11,556 nucleotides of DNA from Thermoproteota archaeon (lineage in GTDB: Archaea > Thermoproteota > Thermoprotei_A > Sulfolobales > Acidilobaceae): contig JAADGB010000127.1 of the NCBI GenBank assembly GCA_013152575.1, positions 1 through 11,556 of the forward strand. Direction: 5' to 3'. The notes beneath the pieces are model-generated. The model saw only the letters and a program-made list of their open reading frames with translations. It did no database searches and was not told the DNA's origin. The position numbers and the translations under genes were made by a program. The first letter of the stretch is position 1, and each line of letters starts with the position of its first letter. Shown here piece after piece: positions 1 through 7,602 of the stretch.

Positions 1-1
1 A

Positions 2-784
2 AACATAACGTTGAAGCAAAACTACGAATTCTACATAACGACAATAGACTACAATTCCACTTCAGAAAGGATTGTGGTTAAGCCTACAGTACCGAAGAAC
101 TATAGGCTACTATTAGACAAGATACTTGAGGATAAACAAAAACACACCGCCAGGGTTGTTATCAATGACTATGGTGTCAGGAAGACCAACTTATGGATAC
201 ATGGAGAAATACAATTAACGATACCACTGGACTTCTACTACAAACACATGGCAAGATACGGAAGGAACAATGGTAGGCTTTACGGTGGCGTAGACGTTAA
301 CACAGACAGGCTTAATCTAGCTATAGTGGATAAGTATGGCAAATTAAGGGATGTTAAGACTTTCTGGTTTGAGGATGCAACGAGAAGAGGCTATCCTAGA
401 AGAAGAGCACGAGTACTAATCGGCGTAGCCGTACATGAGATGCTTCGATATGGTTATCACCATGGAGTAGAAACCTTGTTTCTCGAGAACCCAGAAATCC
501 TAGGTAAGTTGAGGTTACTCTGGATCAGAAACGGTAGAAAAATTCATAGGAACTATAACTGGAAAGTATCGGTATTCCGCAGTTCAGTAATAGAGATGAT
601 AAAGGTGAAGGCACCACTCTATTCTATCAAAGCAAAATATGTAGATCCGAGAGGAACAACCAACTCCAAAGAACATGATAAGATTATGAAAAAGTATGGC
701 CTAGACAAGCATACAGCATCAGCATACCTAATAGCACTAAGAGGTATGAAAAGACACAGTACAATACAGGAGGCTATAATCTAA
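2..784 (+). CDS. TnpB-like RuvC-fold nuclease lacking a zinc finger (5' end outside window)
   Basis: This resembles the C-terminal part of an IS200/IS605-type TnpB, an RNA-guided DNA nuclease. Numbering from the TTG at 11, RuvC-I is GGVDVN (D95), RuvC-II is FLENPE (E159) and RuvC-III is GLDKHTASAYLIA (D232), so the acidic triad is complete. The four-Cys zinc finger usual between RuvC-II and RuvC-III is absent: VDPRGTTNS runs into the third motif after about 15 residues, and the whole 257-residue product contains no cysteine. The frame is open to the window edge and the region before RuvC-I is short for TnpB, so the true start is probably upstream. Base composition differs from its neighbours (hand counts 20/60 GC at 1-60 and 21/60 at 541-600, against 34/60 at 2041-2100), suggesting transfer. 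No TnpA partner or element end is visible. It could be a decayed element, a compact TnpB variant or a domesticated nuclease. Confidence 0.72.
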   Translation, partial: NITLKQNYEFYITTIDYNSTSERIVVKPTVPKNYRLLLDKILEDKQKHTARVVINDYGVRKTNLWIHGEIQLTIPLDFYYKHMARYGRNNGRLYGGVDVNTDRLNLAIVDKYGKLRDVKTFWFEDATRRGYPRRRARVLIGVAVHEMLRYGYHHGVETLFLENPEILGKLRLLWIRNGRKIHRNYNWKVSVFRSSVIEMIKVKAPLYSIKAKYVDPRGTTNSKEHDKIMKKYGLDKHTASAYLIALRGMKRHSTIQEAII

Positions 785-1202
785 CGTGCCTGCCCCTTAG
801 CCTAAACCTGGAGGGGAGAAGCTCTCTCAGCCTCTTAACATCGATCCTACCGCTCTTCCATGAAACCATGTATACCACTGTATCATCGTCTCCGAACTCG
901 GAGAGGACCTGGAGGCACGCGCCACAAGGCGGGACTGGTTCATCACTATCCAGGGCTAGGACGAGCACCTCCCTTATCCTACGAGCTCCCTGAGTGACCG
1001 CGTTAAACACGGCTACACGCTCAGCACACATAGTTAACCCATAACTAGAGTTCTCAACATTAACACCTGCAAAGACCCTACCATGCTCATCGCGGACAGC
1101 AGCAGCAACGTGGAAATTCGAATATGGTGCATAAGAGTTCCTCGAGACGGACAGGGCGGCGTTAAACAGATCCCTAGGCACACGTATCAAGGTAATAACC
1201 AC
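774..1202 (-). CDS. cdd: Cytidine deaminase
   Basis: Hydrolytic deaminase of cytidine/deoxycytidine to uridine/deoxyuridine in cytosolic pyrimidine salvage. At 142 residues it matches the small homotetrameric class. Visible motifs are YAPYSNFHVAAAV (24-36), the substrate-binding NVENSSYG (48-55), the catalytic C59-A60-E61, in which C59 binds zinc and E61 shuttles the proton, and PCGAC (92-96), whose C93 and C96 complete the zinc site. The start is a GTG with only a weak GGG before it; a TTG four codons in (1190) is an alternative. It runs divergently from the MoxR gene, and its last 11 nt overlap antisense with the end of the TnpB-like gene. The C-terminal RLRGRHVRL tail lies beyond the conserved fold and contains this overlap, so it may have been remodelled by whatever placed the nuclease gene there. 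Confidence 0.95.
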   Translation of the reverse strand: MVITLIRVPRDLFNAALSVSRNSYAPYSNFHVAAAVRDEHGRVFAGVNVENSSYGLTMCAERVAVFNAVTQGARRIREVLVLALDSDEPVPPCGACLQVLSEFGDDDTVVYMVSWKSGRIDVKRLRELLPSRFRLRGRHVRL

Positions 1203-1223
1203 CCTGTTCAGAATACTGTAGGG

Positions 1224-1235
1224 AAATAGATAAAC
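1224..1235. promoter_or_regulatory. AT-rich element, possible TATA for both cdd and the MoxR operon
   Basis: AAATAGATAAAC is the only AT-rich core in the divergent gap. Read on the plus strand, a start site about 26 nt downstream would fall near 1256 and give a short leader containing the GGTG site before ATG 1277. Read on the minus strand (GTTTATCTATTT), the start would fall near 1203, giving an almost leaderless cdd message. This is inference from spacing; the match to the archaeal TATA consensus is only moderate. Confidence 0.35.
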
Positions 1236-1276
1236 GTCAATTGGGGATAGATGGTTTTGGTGACAGGTGCCAGCTA

Positions 1277-2428
1277 ATGCAAAAACAGGAGATAAACGCA
1301 GCTATCGAGAGCGTATCCATGCTCTACAACGAGCTGAAAGCCCCATTCGTAAACAGGGATGAAGAGGCTAAAGTCCTCGTCATGGCCCTGATAACCCAGG
1401 AGCACGCCCTACTCCTAGGAGAACCAGGTACAGCCAAGAGCGCCCTAGCAAGAAGGCTAGCAACCCTCATAAAAGCCAGATTCTTCAAATACCTGCTAAC
1501 CAGGTACACTGAGCCCAGCGAGCTCCTAGGCCCACTAGACATACGAGCCCTAAAAGAGGGAGAATACAGAAGGATCGTGAAGGGCAAGCTACCGGAGGCG
1601 GAGATAGCCTTCCTCGACGAGATATTCAACGCTAATAGCGCCGTGTTGAACAGCCTACTAAGCATAATGCAAGAGAGAATAGTCTATGACGGATACTCGG
1701 AGATAAGAACAAACCTTTGGACGATAATAGCGGCCTCAAACAACGTCCCCGAAGAACAAGAACTCCAGGCACTCTACGACAGATTCCTATTCAGGCACAG
1801 GGTAGAACCACTACCCCCAGAGCACTGGGACCCCCTGCTCAAGGCAGCCTGGGATATCGAGAGAGCAGGATATGAAGCCCCAAAGCCCCTAATGGACCTA
1901 GAGACCATCAAGCGTATCTACGAGGTAGTATTAACCGGGGTAGACGTTTTCACGATAAAAGACAAGCTAATCAAAATATACATGATATTGGAGGATAAAG
2001 GATTCCACATAACCGACAGGAGGAAGGGCAAGATATTGAAGGCAATCGCAGCCCACGCCCTCCTAGAAGGCAGGAATTACGCGACGGAACAAGACTTGAT
2101 CGTGCTAAAGTACACCGTGCCAAGGGATCCCGAGGACTTCGCGAAGATAAACACGATACTCATGGAGGAGCTAAAGACCAAGGACAGGATCCTAAGGGAG
2201 CTGAACGCGATAAGCTCAAACCTAAACTCTACAATGGAAATGATAGACAAGGTAGCATCCTTCGACCCACGGCTAATAGACTATTACAGGAGCCTCAAGT
2301 CGACAAGGGCAAAGGTCCAGAGCCTAGTCGAGGGGATAGACGACCCCGAAATCATAAAAATCGCGAGCGAGATAATGGAAAAGATAGACTACCTAATAGA
2401 CAAGGTAATGTCAAAGTTAAACGTATAG
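1277..2428 (+). CDS. MoxR-family AAA+ ATPase, RavA-like
   Basis: AAA+ ATPase of the MoxR family, closest in motif pattern to RavA; members act as hexameric chaperone-like machines, usually with a VWA-domain partner. In the 383-residue product the motifs are Walker A GEPGTAKS (48-55), Walker B IAFLDEIF (110-117), sensor 1 IIAASNNVPEE (150-160), the arginine-finger segment LYDRFLFR (166-173) and a sensor-2-like DRR (247-249). The last 90 or so residues are helical and charged and may be a coiled-coil or partner-binding region. I chose ATG 1277 because AGGTG (1265-1269) sits 7 nt before it; a TTG at 1241 in the same frame would add 12 residues but has no ribosome-binding site. The next gene starts 14 nt after the stop and encodes a ViaA-like VWA protein, the classic genomic partner. 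The client is unknown. Confidence 0.93.
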   Translation: MQKQEINAAIESVSMLYNELKAPFVNRDEEAKVLVMALITQEHALLLGEPGTAKSALARRLATLIKARFFKYLLTRYTEPSELLGPLDIRALKEGEYRRIVKGKLPEAEIAFLDEIFNANSAVLNSLLSIMQERIVYDGYSEIRTNLWTIIAASNNVPEEQELQALYDRFLFRHRVEPLPPEHWDPLLKAAWDIERAGYEAPKPLMDLETIKRIYEVVLTGVDVFTIKDKLIKIYMILEDKGFHITDRRKGKILKAIAAHALLEGRNYATEQDLIVLKYTVPRDPEDFAKINTILMEELKTKDRILRELNAISSNLNSTMEMIDKVASFDPRLIDYYRSLKSTRAKVQSLVEGIDDPEIIKIASEIMEKIDYLIDKVMSKLNV

Positions 2429-2442
2429 CAAGGTAGAAGACA

Positions 2443-3750
2443 ATGAAACTCCTAGTAAAGGCACCCAGCATCCCCAGCTTCGTAGCAGAATACCAGGGAG
2501 AACTAATCGTAAAACTCGTCGGGAAACTCCTAGGCGGGTCAGCCCCTCCCGAATGGATGGACCCGCAACTGGCAGCCTCGATATACTATGCATTCTACCT
2601 CCCAATACCAATACTCGAGTCAGACGAAGACCCCTCCGGGGGAGGCATCAAGAAGATAATACTCCGGTCCGTTATCGAGGACGCAGGCTTCTGGAGGGTA
2701 AAACCACAAACGGTAGTAGACAGGATAACCAGCCTAGTAGCGTCGGCCTCCCTACTCGAGAGGATAATAAGGAATCTGCCAAAGCAGAGAGGTAGGAGCT
2801 CAGCGGAAGGCGAGGCGGAAGAAGCCGATCTCGTGAGAAGAGCAGTATCAGCGGCGCTACAACAGGCGGAGAGCGATTCAAAGATAGCCAAGAGCATAGA
2901 ATCCCTCATCAACAGTAGCCTCATAGGAAACACGTCCGAGCTCGCCTTCGAAGACGTCCTCGAGACGATACTCAACCTGGCCAGGAAAACAGACGTGTCA
3001 CGGGTACTAGAGAAGCTAGAAGGTGTAAAGATACCGGCCAACTTCGCCCGGAAAACCGAGAGGTTCACGAAGGGCTGGATAGAGGGGGTAGAGCTGGGAG
3101 GAGACCTAGAACGAGTACATCCAAGCCAACTAGCACTACCCGACGAGGTATTCTACCTGCTCTACGCCGAGTCACGGCTACTCCTATACAAGCGGGTCTT
3201 CATGGCCCACGAGGGACCCCTATACGTGCTCTTAGACAAGAGCGGGAGCATGTCGGGGAACAAGATCGACTGGGCAAGAGCAGTAGCTATAGCACTATTC
3301 CAGACAGCACTCAGGGAGGGACGCTCATTCTATGTAAGATTCTTCGACGCAATGCCCCACAACCTCCTCAGCGTGATAGGCAGGCCCAGGCCACGCGACA
3401 TAGTATCACTACTAGAATACCTTGGAACCGTGAAGGCCGGGGGAGGCACCGACATAACAAGAGCCCTAGCAGTGGCAGCGAGCGACATCGAGGCAAACAA
3501 GGTGAAGAAGAACCCCGACGTCATACTCATAACAGACGGGGAAGACAGGCTATCAGAGTCAATACTCAACGGTATCCTCTCAAGAAGCAAGATCAACCTC
3601 CACACAGTCATGATAGGGGGAGATAACAAGTCGCTGAGATCCGTATCATCAAGCTATATGAGCGTGGCGAGACTCACGGGAAGAGAAGTGGTAAGAGTAG
3701 TTGAGATGGTTGAGAAAACCTCTAGGGCGGCTCAACCCCGTAGACCTTAA
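2443..3750 (+). CDS. VWA-domain protein, ViaA-like partner of the MoxR ATPase
   Basis: Predicted cytosolic partner of the upstream ATPase. The 435-residue product has a helical N-terminal two thirds (1-250) with a charged, low-complexity stretch at 113-130 (QRGRSSAEGEAEEADL), then a C-terminal von Willebrand A domain (about 255-420). The MIDAS metal site is complete: DKSGS (D265, S267, S269), T336 in GGGTDI and D365 in ITDGED. This domain order and length match ViaA, the bacterial partner of RavA. There is no signal peptide or membrane segment. ATG 2443 is preceded by AGGT 8 nt upstream and lies 14 nt after the ATPase stop, so the two are co-transcribed. The last 29 nt overlap antisense with the TatD-like gene. 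In bacteria RavA-ViaA affects respiratory complexes and membrane stress; applying that to this archaeon would be speculation. Confidence 0.9.
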   Translation: MKLLVKAPSIPSFVAEYQGELIVKLVGKLLGGSAPPEWMDPQLAASIYYAFYLPIPILESDEDPSGGGIKKIILRSVIEDAGFWRVKPQTVVDRITSLVASASLLERIIRNLPKQRGRSSAEGEAEEADLVRRAVSAALQQAESDSKIAKSIESLINSSLIGNTSELAFEDVLETILNLARKTDVSRVLEKLEGVKIPANFARKTERFTKGWIEGVELGGDLERVHPSQLALPDEVFYLLYAESRLLLYKRVFMAHEGPLYVLLDKSGSMSGNKIDWARAVAIALFQTALREGRSFYVRFFDAMPHNLLSVIGRPRPRDIVSLLEYLGTVKAGGGTDITRALAVAASDIEANKVKKNPDVILITDGEDRLSESILNGILSRSKINLHTVMIGGDNKSLRSVSSSYMSVARLTGREVVRVVEMVEKTSRAAQPRRP

Positions 3751-4582
3751 CGATATTGTCCACGTTAACCCTATACATGTACTCCTCTCCAGCCTTCCTC
3801 GCAAGCCTCTGAACATGCTCAGCCATAACCCAGGGGTAGACGACAGCTCCAGGCCTCATCGGGTCATCGATATGGTCGCTCTCAAGCATGTAGACAGGGG
3901 GAATCCTGCCAACAATATTCCTAAGCAGCTCAGGGGTCCCTGGGACTGTTGAAGGGTATCCTAGCTTGTCGATATAGACGGCGTGGCTCGGCTTCATGTG
4001 ATGGAAGACGAGGCGCTTCTTCAACTCGCTATCTCCATACCTACCCACTGCTATATCAACCAGCCTAGCCGTTATGGGCCCAGCGTTCTCTAGATGCATG
4101 TGGACAAGGCAACCATTATCTCTAGCTATCTCTATGGCCCTCTCAAGGATCAATTCACTAATCAACACCCTCTCCGCAGTAGTCTTGTAGTGCTGTCTTC
4201 CAACCTCCCCTATACCGTCGGGGAACCCCTCTCTGCACCCCTCGCCTATCATCTCAACTACTCTCAAGCCTAGTTCAAGCACTTCCTCAGGCTTCATCCT
4301 GTACTTGTCAATCAACCTATCAACGTCGGCTGGATGGAACCCGGCGAGACAGGCAGTCTTCACTCCAGCCTTCTCAGCCTCCATGCATTCCCGTGCAAGT
4401 ATGTCTAAGCTACTCCTGTAGGACTCGATACCTGTGAACTCGATACCGTAAGCCCAGGGTGAAAGAGAGACTATAGCCATAAACCAGCCGCCGCTCTCCT
4501 TAAACTTCTCAGCGATCTTCGCCGCCCCCAACCCCCTTACAGGGTTGGTGTGAGAGTGGGCGTCGCCTACTGGTATAGTCAT
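3722..4582 (-). CDS. TatD-like metal-dependent hydrolase (amidohydrolase fold)
   Basis: Predicted TIM-barrel hydrolase of the TatD-related group with a two-metal site; bacterial TatD has DNase activity, but archaeal relatives are mostly uncharacterised, so the substrate is unknown. Metal-ligand candidates occur in family order in the 286 residues: D7, H9 and H11 in DAHSH, GFHP (81-84), E126 in GIGEVG, H161/H163 in VHMHLE, H194/H195 in VFHH, and D236 in ESDHIDD. ATG 4582 has a strong GAGGAGGTG ribosome-binding site (4591-4599, minus strand) 8 nt upstream that touches the leuS stop codon; the 16-nt gap implies co-transcription with leuS. Its 3' end overlaps the convergent VWA gene by 29 nt. There is no signal peptide, so it is probably cytosolic. 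Nuclease versus other phosphoesterase or amidohydrolase activity cannot be decided from sequence. Confidence 0.85.
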   Translation of the reverse strand: MTIPVGDAHSHTNPVRGLGAAKIAEKFKESGGWFMAIVSLSPWAYGIEFTGIESYRSSLDILARECMEAEKAGVKTACLAGFHPADVDRLIDKYRMKPEEVLELGLRVVEMIGEGCREGFPDGIGEVGRQHYKTTAERVLISELILERAIEIARDNGCLVHMHLENAGPITARLVDIAVGRYGDSELKKRLVFHHMKPSHAVYIDKLGYPSTVPGTPELLRNIVGRIPPVYMLESDHIDDPMRPGAVVYPWVMAEHVQRLARKAGEEYMYRVNVDNIVKVYGVEPP

Positions 4583-4590
4583 ATCCTCTA

Positions 4591-4599
4591 CACCTCCTC
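4591..4599 (-). promoter_or_regulatory. Strong ribosome-binding site of the TatD-like gene
   Basis: GAGGAGGTG on the minus strand, 8 nt before ATG 4582, is the strongest anti-16S match in the window. It abuts the leuS stop codon (TAG at 4601-4599), so ribosomes ending LeuRS arrive at it, which favours coupled translation of the two genes. Confidence 0.75.
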
Positions 4600-7499
4600 T
4601 ATTCTAGTATAATGGCAGGCTTGGCTGGTAGCGGCGTCTTCTTCAGCGCCTGCACCTCTTCCTCTAATACAACCTCTACCTCATCGATACCGCTCTCTCT
4701 AGCCAAGAACTCGGTGGCCTCACTTAGGGCTCGGATCTCGACTTCCCTCTTCACGAAGACTGATAGGATTTCGGGATTCTGCATGATCGGCTTAACCAGC
4801 CTACCAGCACTCTTGCGGTGCTCACTGGCTAGATCTTTAATCGCCTCTTGGATAGCCCTTCTAAGGTCTAGCCCGCTAGACCTCTTTTCAAGGATACGCG
4901 AGACGAAGTTATACTTCCACTCTGCAGCTATGATTACCTTGGCCTTTCTTGCATCCTTAACGAATTTCCTAATCTCCCTGATATCCTCCAGGACATGTCT
5001 CACGAGCTCCTCAGCCCTCTCTATCTCCGGGTTAATCTTCTCCTTCTCGGGCTCCGGCCATCTAGCGGTTGATATGAATGGCTCTTTGCCTATTCTCTCC
5101 CATACCTCCTCCGCTGTATGGGGGGCGAATGGCGCTATCATCAGCGTGACGACCTCGATGTACCTCTTTAGGACGTCGCGGTTGGGCTCGCCTGCACGCT
5201 TAATATACCATTTATAATAATTCTGCATATTGTAGTATGCTTTGACTAGAGCCGTCTTATAGTTGGTTGCCTCCATGGCCTCTGTCACCTCTATGATCGT
5301 CCGGTTTAACACGCTCTCGAACCAGTCGTCGATGGCTAGCCTACTAGTCCTCCCCTTACCATAGTTTGACTCGGCGAACCTGATCCATCCAAGTAGTTCT
5401 TCTATTGCTGACTTGGCAACCTCAGGCTCAAAGTTCGCATCGTCGAGTCCAGCATCGGCGCCGGCGAGAATCTCGGCCCAACGGGTAGCGTCAGCTCCCC
5501 ACCAGTCGATAGCTTGGCGGAGGAGGATGAAGTTACCCTTATGCTTACTCATCTTCTCTCCAGAAACCAGTATCCACCCGTTAGTCCCGATTCCCCGAGG
5601 CCAGTGTTCCTCAGGGAATATTGCAACATGGTGGAATATGAAGAACGTCAGGTGGTTTGGTATCAGGTCCTTGCCACTTATTCTCAGATCAACAGGGTAC
5701 CAGTAGAGGAACTCCCTTCTCATCTCCTCTAATAAGTTGGTAGGGATCCCGCTCTTCCTAGCTACCTCGTTTACATCACCCCTTCCCAGTAGCACGTAGT
5801 CGAAGACTTCTGGGATCAGCTGTTCGGGCCTTATGCCATACTTCTCAGGGTGTTGCAGGTATTTTGCCAGCGTGTAGTAAGCCATGTATATGGTTGAGTC
5901 GCTTAGGCTTTCGATCACCCAGTCTTTATCCCACGGGAGAGGGGTCCCTAACTCTCTCTTGTGAGTACATGCCCAGTCCCTCAGCCAGTCGATGTTCTTG
6001 TGGAAAACCTCCCTTAGACTAGTAGGCAGGAACCTCATCTTATCAACAGCTCTATGGGCAAGCCTCTTCCACTCAGGCTTACTGTATAGTAGGAACCATT
6101 GGTCTGATACCAGTTTCACATGGGTCCTAGCGCCACACCTACAATACACCCTCTCCGGCAGGGTATGTACTGTGATGGCGAATCCCTTGCTAACCATCCA
6201 CTCTATTATTGCATCCTTTACCTCGCTCACCTTCCGGCCAGCCCACTGGCCGGTTATCTCGAGGAGCACGCCTGTGTGGTACTCTTTAGCGTAGATCTCC
6301 TTGGTCGCATCGTCAAGCTTCCACCTCTCTGTCTGCTGCTTTATACCACGACGGGCCACGGCATCTTTTGCTGGAATCCTGGAGTAGCCTTCAACCTTGA
6401 TTAGCGGGATTGGCTCCAACTCCTTCACTATATCCTCGCTTAACCCGTACATCTTGAGTATCTCGGGGTTCTCCTTCAGCTCCATTAGGGCAACGTAATC
6501 GTATGGTGCATGAGCAGGGACACTCATGACTATACCAGTTCCGAGTTCTGGATCAACGAATTTAGCTGGCAGTATTGGGACCTCATCGCCCGTGACAGGA
6601 TTCCTAGCGGTACGGCCCAGGAGTTCTTTGCCCTGTATCCTCCCCTCTACCCTAACGGTATGCTTCTGCTCAGCCAGCTCTCTCGCCATGTAATCGTTTA
6701 TCACCCACTTCTCGCCGTCAACCTCCGCTATAAGGTATTCATGATCGGGGTCAACCCAGACGTTCGTCACTCCATAGATCGTCTCCGGCCGGAACGTTAA
6801 TGCTGGTAGAATCAGATCATCACTCGTCCTGAACTTTATGATAACTGCCTCTACAGGGCTTATACCAGCATACTCATCGGGCCTGTCGTGATCGCCTACG
6901 ACCTTGTTCTCCTTGGGACACCAGACTACAGGATGCTCGCCCTTACCGACCAGCCCCTTCTCCTTCAGTTTCAGATACTGCCACTCTATGAACTTGCTAT
7001 AGTACGGGTTGAGGCTAGTCGTATGAAATTCTCTCCTCCAATCAATACTCATACCGAACTTTTTGAGATCCTCTCTCCATCCCTTGCTGAAGTAGGATAC
7101 CCAGTATTCGGGATTCTTGAACTTCTCTATCTCATCATCTTTAACCCCCATAGACTTTAGCGTCTCTATAATCTTCTTGTCCCCTTCTCTGAGTCTCAGC
7201 GCCGACGCTACTATGGGGCCTCCCGTGGCATGCCAGCCCTGAGGGAATAGGACGTTGTAACCCCTCATCCTCTTGTACCGGGCCGTGACATCGACTCTGA
7301 GTATAGTGAAAGCGCCTCCTAGATGAGGATAGGCGTTGACGTACGGGTACGGGAATGTGACGAAGAATTTCGGTTTCGACTCGTCGGGGTCTGCCTCAAA
7401 TACATGAGCCTTCTCCCAACGCTCCTGCCATTTCCTCTCTATCTCCTTGATCCTATCCAGTAACGTCTTCTCATTAGATCTAAGCGTCAACCACTCCAC
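4599..7499 (-). CDS. leuS: Leucyl-tRNA synthetase, archaeal type
   Basis: Charges tRNA-Leu with leucine for translation. It has 966 residues, normal for archaeal/eukaryotic-type LeuRS. The class I signatures are YPHLGG (57-62) at the HIGH position and EKMSKHKGN (648-656) at the KMSKS position; both differ from the usual at the last residue (see findings). The CP1 editing domain lies at about 220-445 with TFRPETIYG (235-243) and GTGIVMSVPAHAPYD (320-334), including the conserved editing Asp D334. WHATGGPIV (89-97), SLSDSTIYMAYY (531-542) and the anticodon-binding helical domain follow, with the C-terminal archaeal tail ending PAKPAIILE. C453 and C455 (CRCG) may bind zinc. The start is GTG 7499; a TTG at 7490 (three codons shorter) has GGTG 6 nt before it and may be the real start. 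The TatD-like gene follows 16 nt downstream. Confidence 0.97.
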   Translation of the reverse strand: MEWLTLRSNEKTLLDRIKEIERKWQERWEKAHVFEADPDESKPKFFVTFPYPYVNAYPHLGGAFTILRVDVTARYKRMRGYNVLFPQGWHATGGPIVASALRLREGDKKIIETLKSMGVKDDEIEKFKNPEYWVSYFSKGWREDLKKFGMSIDWRREFHTTSLNPYYSKFIEWQYLKLKEKGLVGKGEHPVVWCPKENKVVGDHDRPDEYAGISPVEAVIIKFRTSDDLILPALTFRPETIYGVTNVWVDPDHEYLIAEVDGEKWVINDYMARELAEQKHTVRVEGRIQGKELLGRTARNPVTGDEVPILPAKFVDPELGTGIVMSVPAHAPYDYVALMELKENPEILKMYGLSEDIVKELEPIPLIKVEGYSRIPAKDAVARRGIKQQTERWKLDDATKEIYAKEYHTGVLLEITGQWAGRKVSEVKDAIIEWMVSKGFAITVHTLPERVYCRCGARTHVKLVSDQWFLLYSKPEWKRLAHRAVDKMRFLPTSLREVFHKNIDWLRDWACTHKRELGTPLPWDKDWVIESLSDSTIYMAYYTLAKYLQHPEKYGIRPEQLIPEVFDYVLLGRGDVNEVARKSGIPTNLLEEMRREFLYWYPVDLRISGKDLIPNHLTFFIFHHVAIFPEEHWPRGIGTNGWILVSGEKMSKHKGNFILLRQAIDWWGADATRWAEILAGADAGLDDANFEPEVAKSAIEELLGWIRFAESNYGKGRTSRLAIDDWFESVLNRTIIEVTEAMEATNYKTALVKAYYNMQNYYKWYIKRAGEPNRDVLKRYIEVVTLMIAPFAPHTAEEVWERIGKEPFISTARWPEPEKEKINPEIERAEELVRHVLEDIREIRKFVKDARKAKVIIAAEWKYNFVSRILEKRSSGLDLRRAIQEAIKDLASEHRKSAGRLVKPIMQNPEILSVFVKREVEIRALSEATEFLARESGIDEVEVVLEEEVQALKKTPLPAKPAIILE

Positions 7500-7551
7500 C
7501 TGGCATTCTAAGCAAACCTACTGGGGCAAAAACCCTTTCACTCCCACCAAC

Positions 7552-7559
7552 GCATAATA
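7552..7559 (+). promoter_or_regulatory. Possible TATA box for the 7603 gene
   Basis: CATAATAC lies about 47 nt before the TTG at 7603. A start site some 26 nt downstream (near 7582) would give a leader of about 20 nt carrying the GAGGTG site. The 7500-7602 gap must also hold the leuS promoter on the other strand, for which the only AT-rich candidates (around 7527-7534 or 7552-7562) are weak. Position-based inference. Confidence 0.3.
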
Positions 7560-7588
7560 CTTGGGGTTAAGCATCTACGGTAATGGAT

Positions 7589-7594
7589 GAGGTG
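7589..7594 (+). promoter_or_regulatory. Ribosome-binding site deciding the TTG start at 7603
   Basis: GAGGTG sits 8 nt before TTG 7603. The ATGs just upstream (7583, 7587, 7598) are in other frames, and the gene's own frame meets a TGA at 7588-7590 with no further start codon, so this site identifies TTG as the start. Confidence 0.65.
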
Positions 7595-7602
7595 TATATG
7601 GC

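Noticed and set aside
1..800. A complete IS200/IS605 insertion sequence
   Set aside because: No TnpA gene, terminal hairpin or target-site junction is visible in the window; only part of a TnpB-like gene can be supported.
1241..1276. TTG 1241 as the start of the MoxR gene
   Set aside because: There is no ribosome-binding site before it, the extra 12 residues lie outside the family core, and the AT-rich promoter element would be too close. ATG 1277 has AGGTG at good spacing.
1324..3629. Several minus-strand frames of about 60-160 codons opposite the MoxR and VWA genes, and plus-strand frames inside the VWA gene
   Set aside because: They lie entirely within well-supported genes, have low-complexity Ser/Leu-rich products and lack convincing ribosome-binding sites.
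4612..5217. A 201-codon open frame on the plus strand opposite the leuS 3' end
   Set aside because: It is serine-rich, has no recognisable domain and mirrors the highly conserved LeuRS coding strand; it is the kind of antisense frame expected by chance here. The same applies to the other plus-strand frames across 5400-7160.
4599..7499. LeuRS as a non-canonical second paralogue that has lost editing
   Set aside because: The CP1 editing motifs and editing Asp are intact and the length is normal, so despite its altered signatures it reads as the housekeeping enzyme; a second copy elsewhere cannot be excluded.
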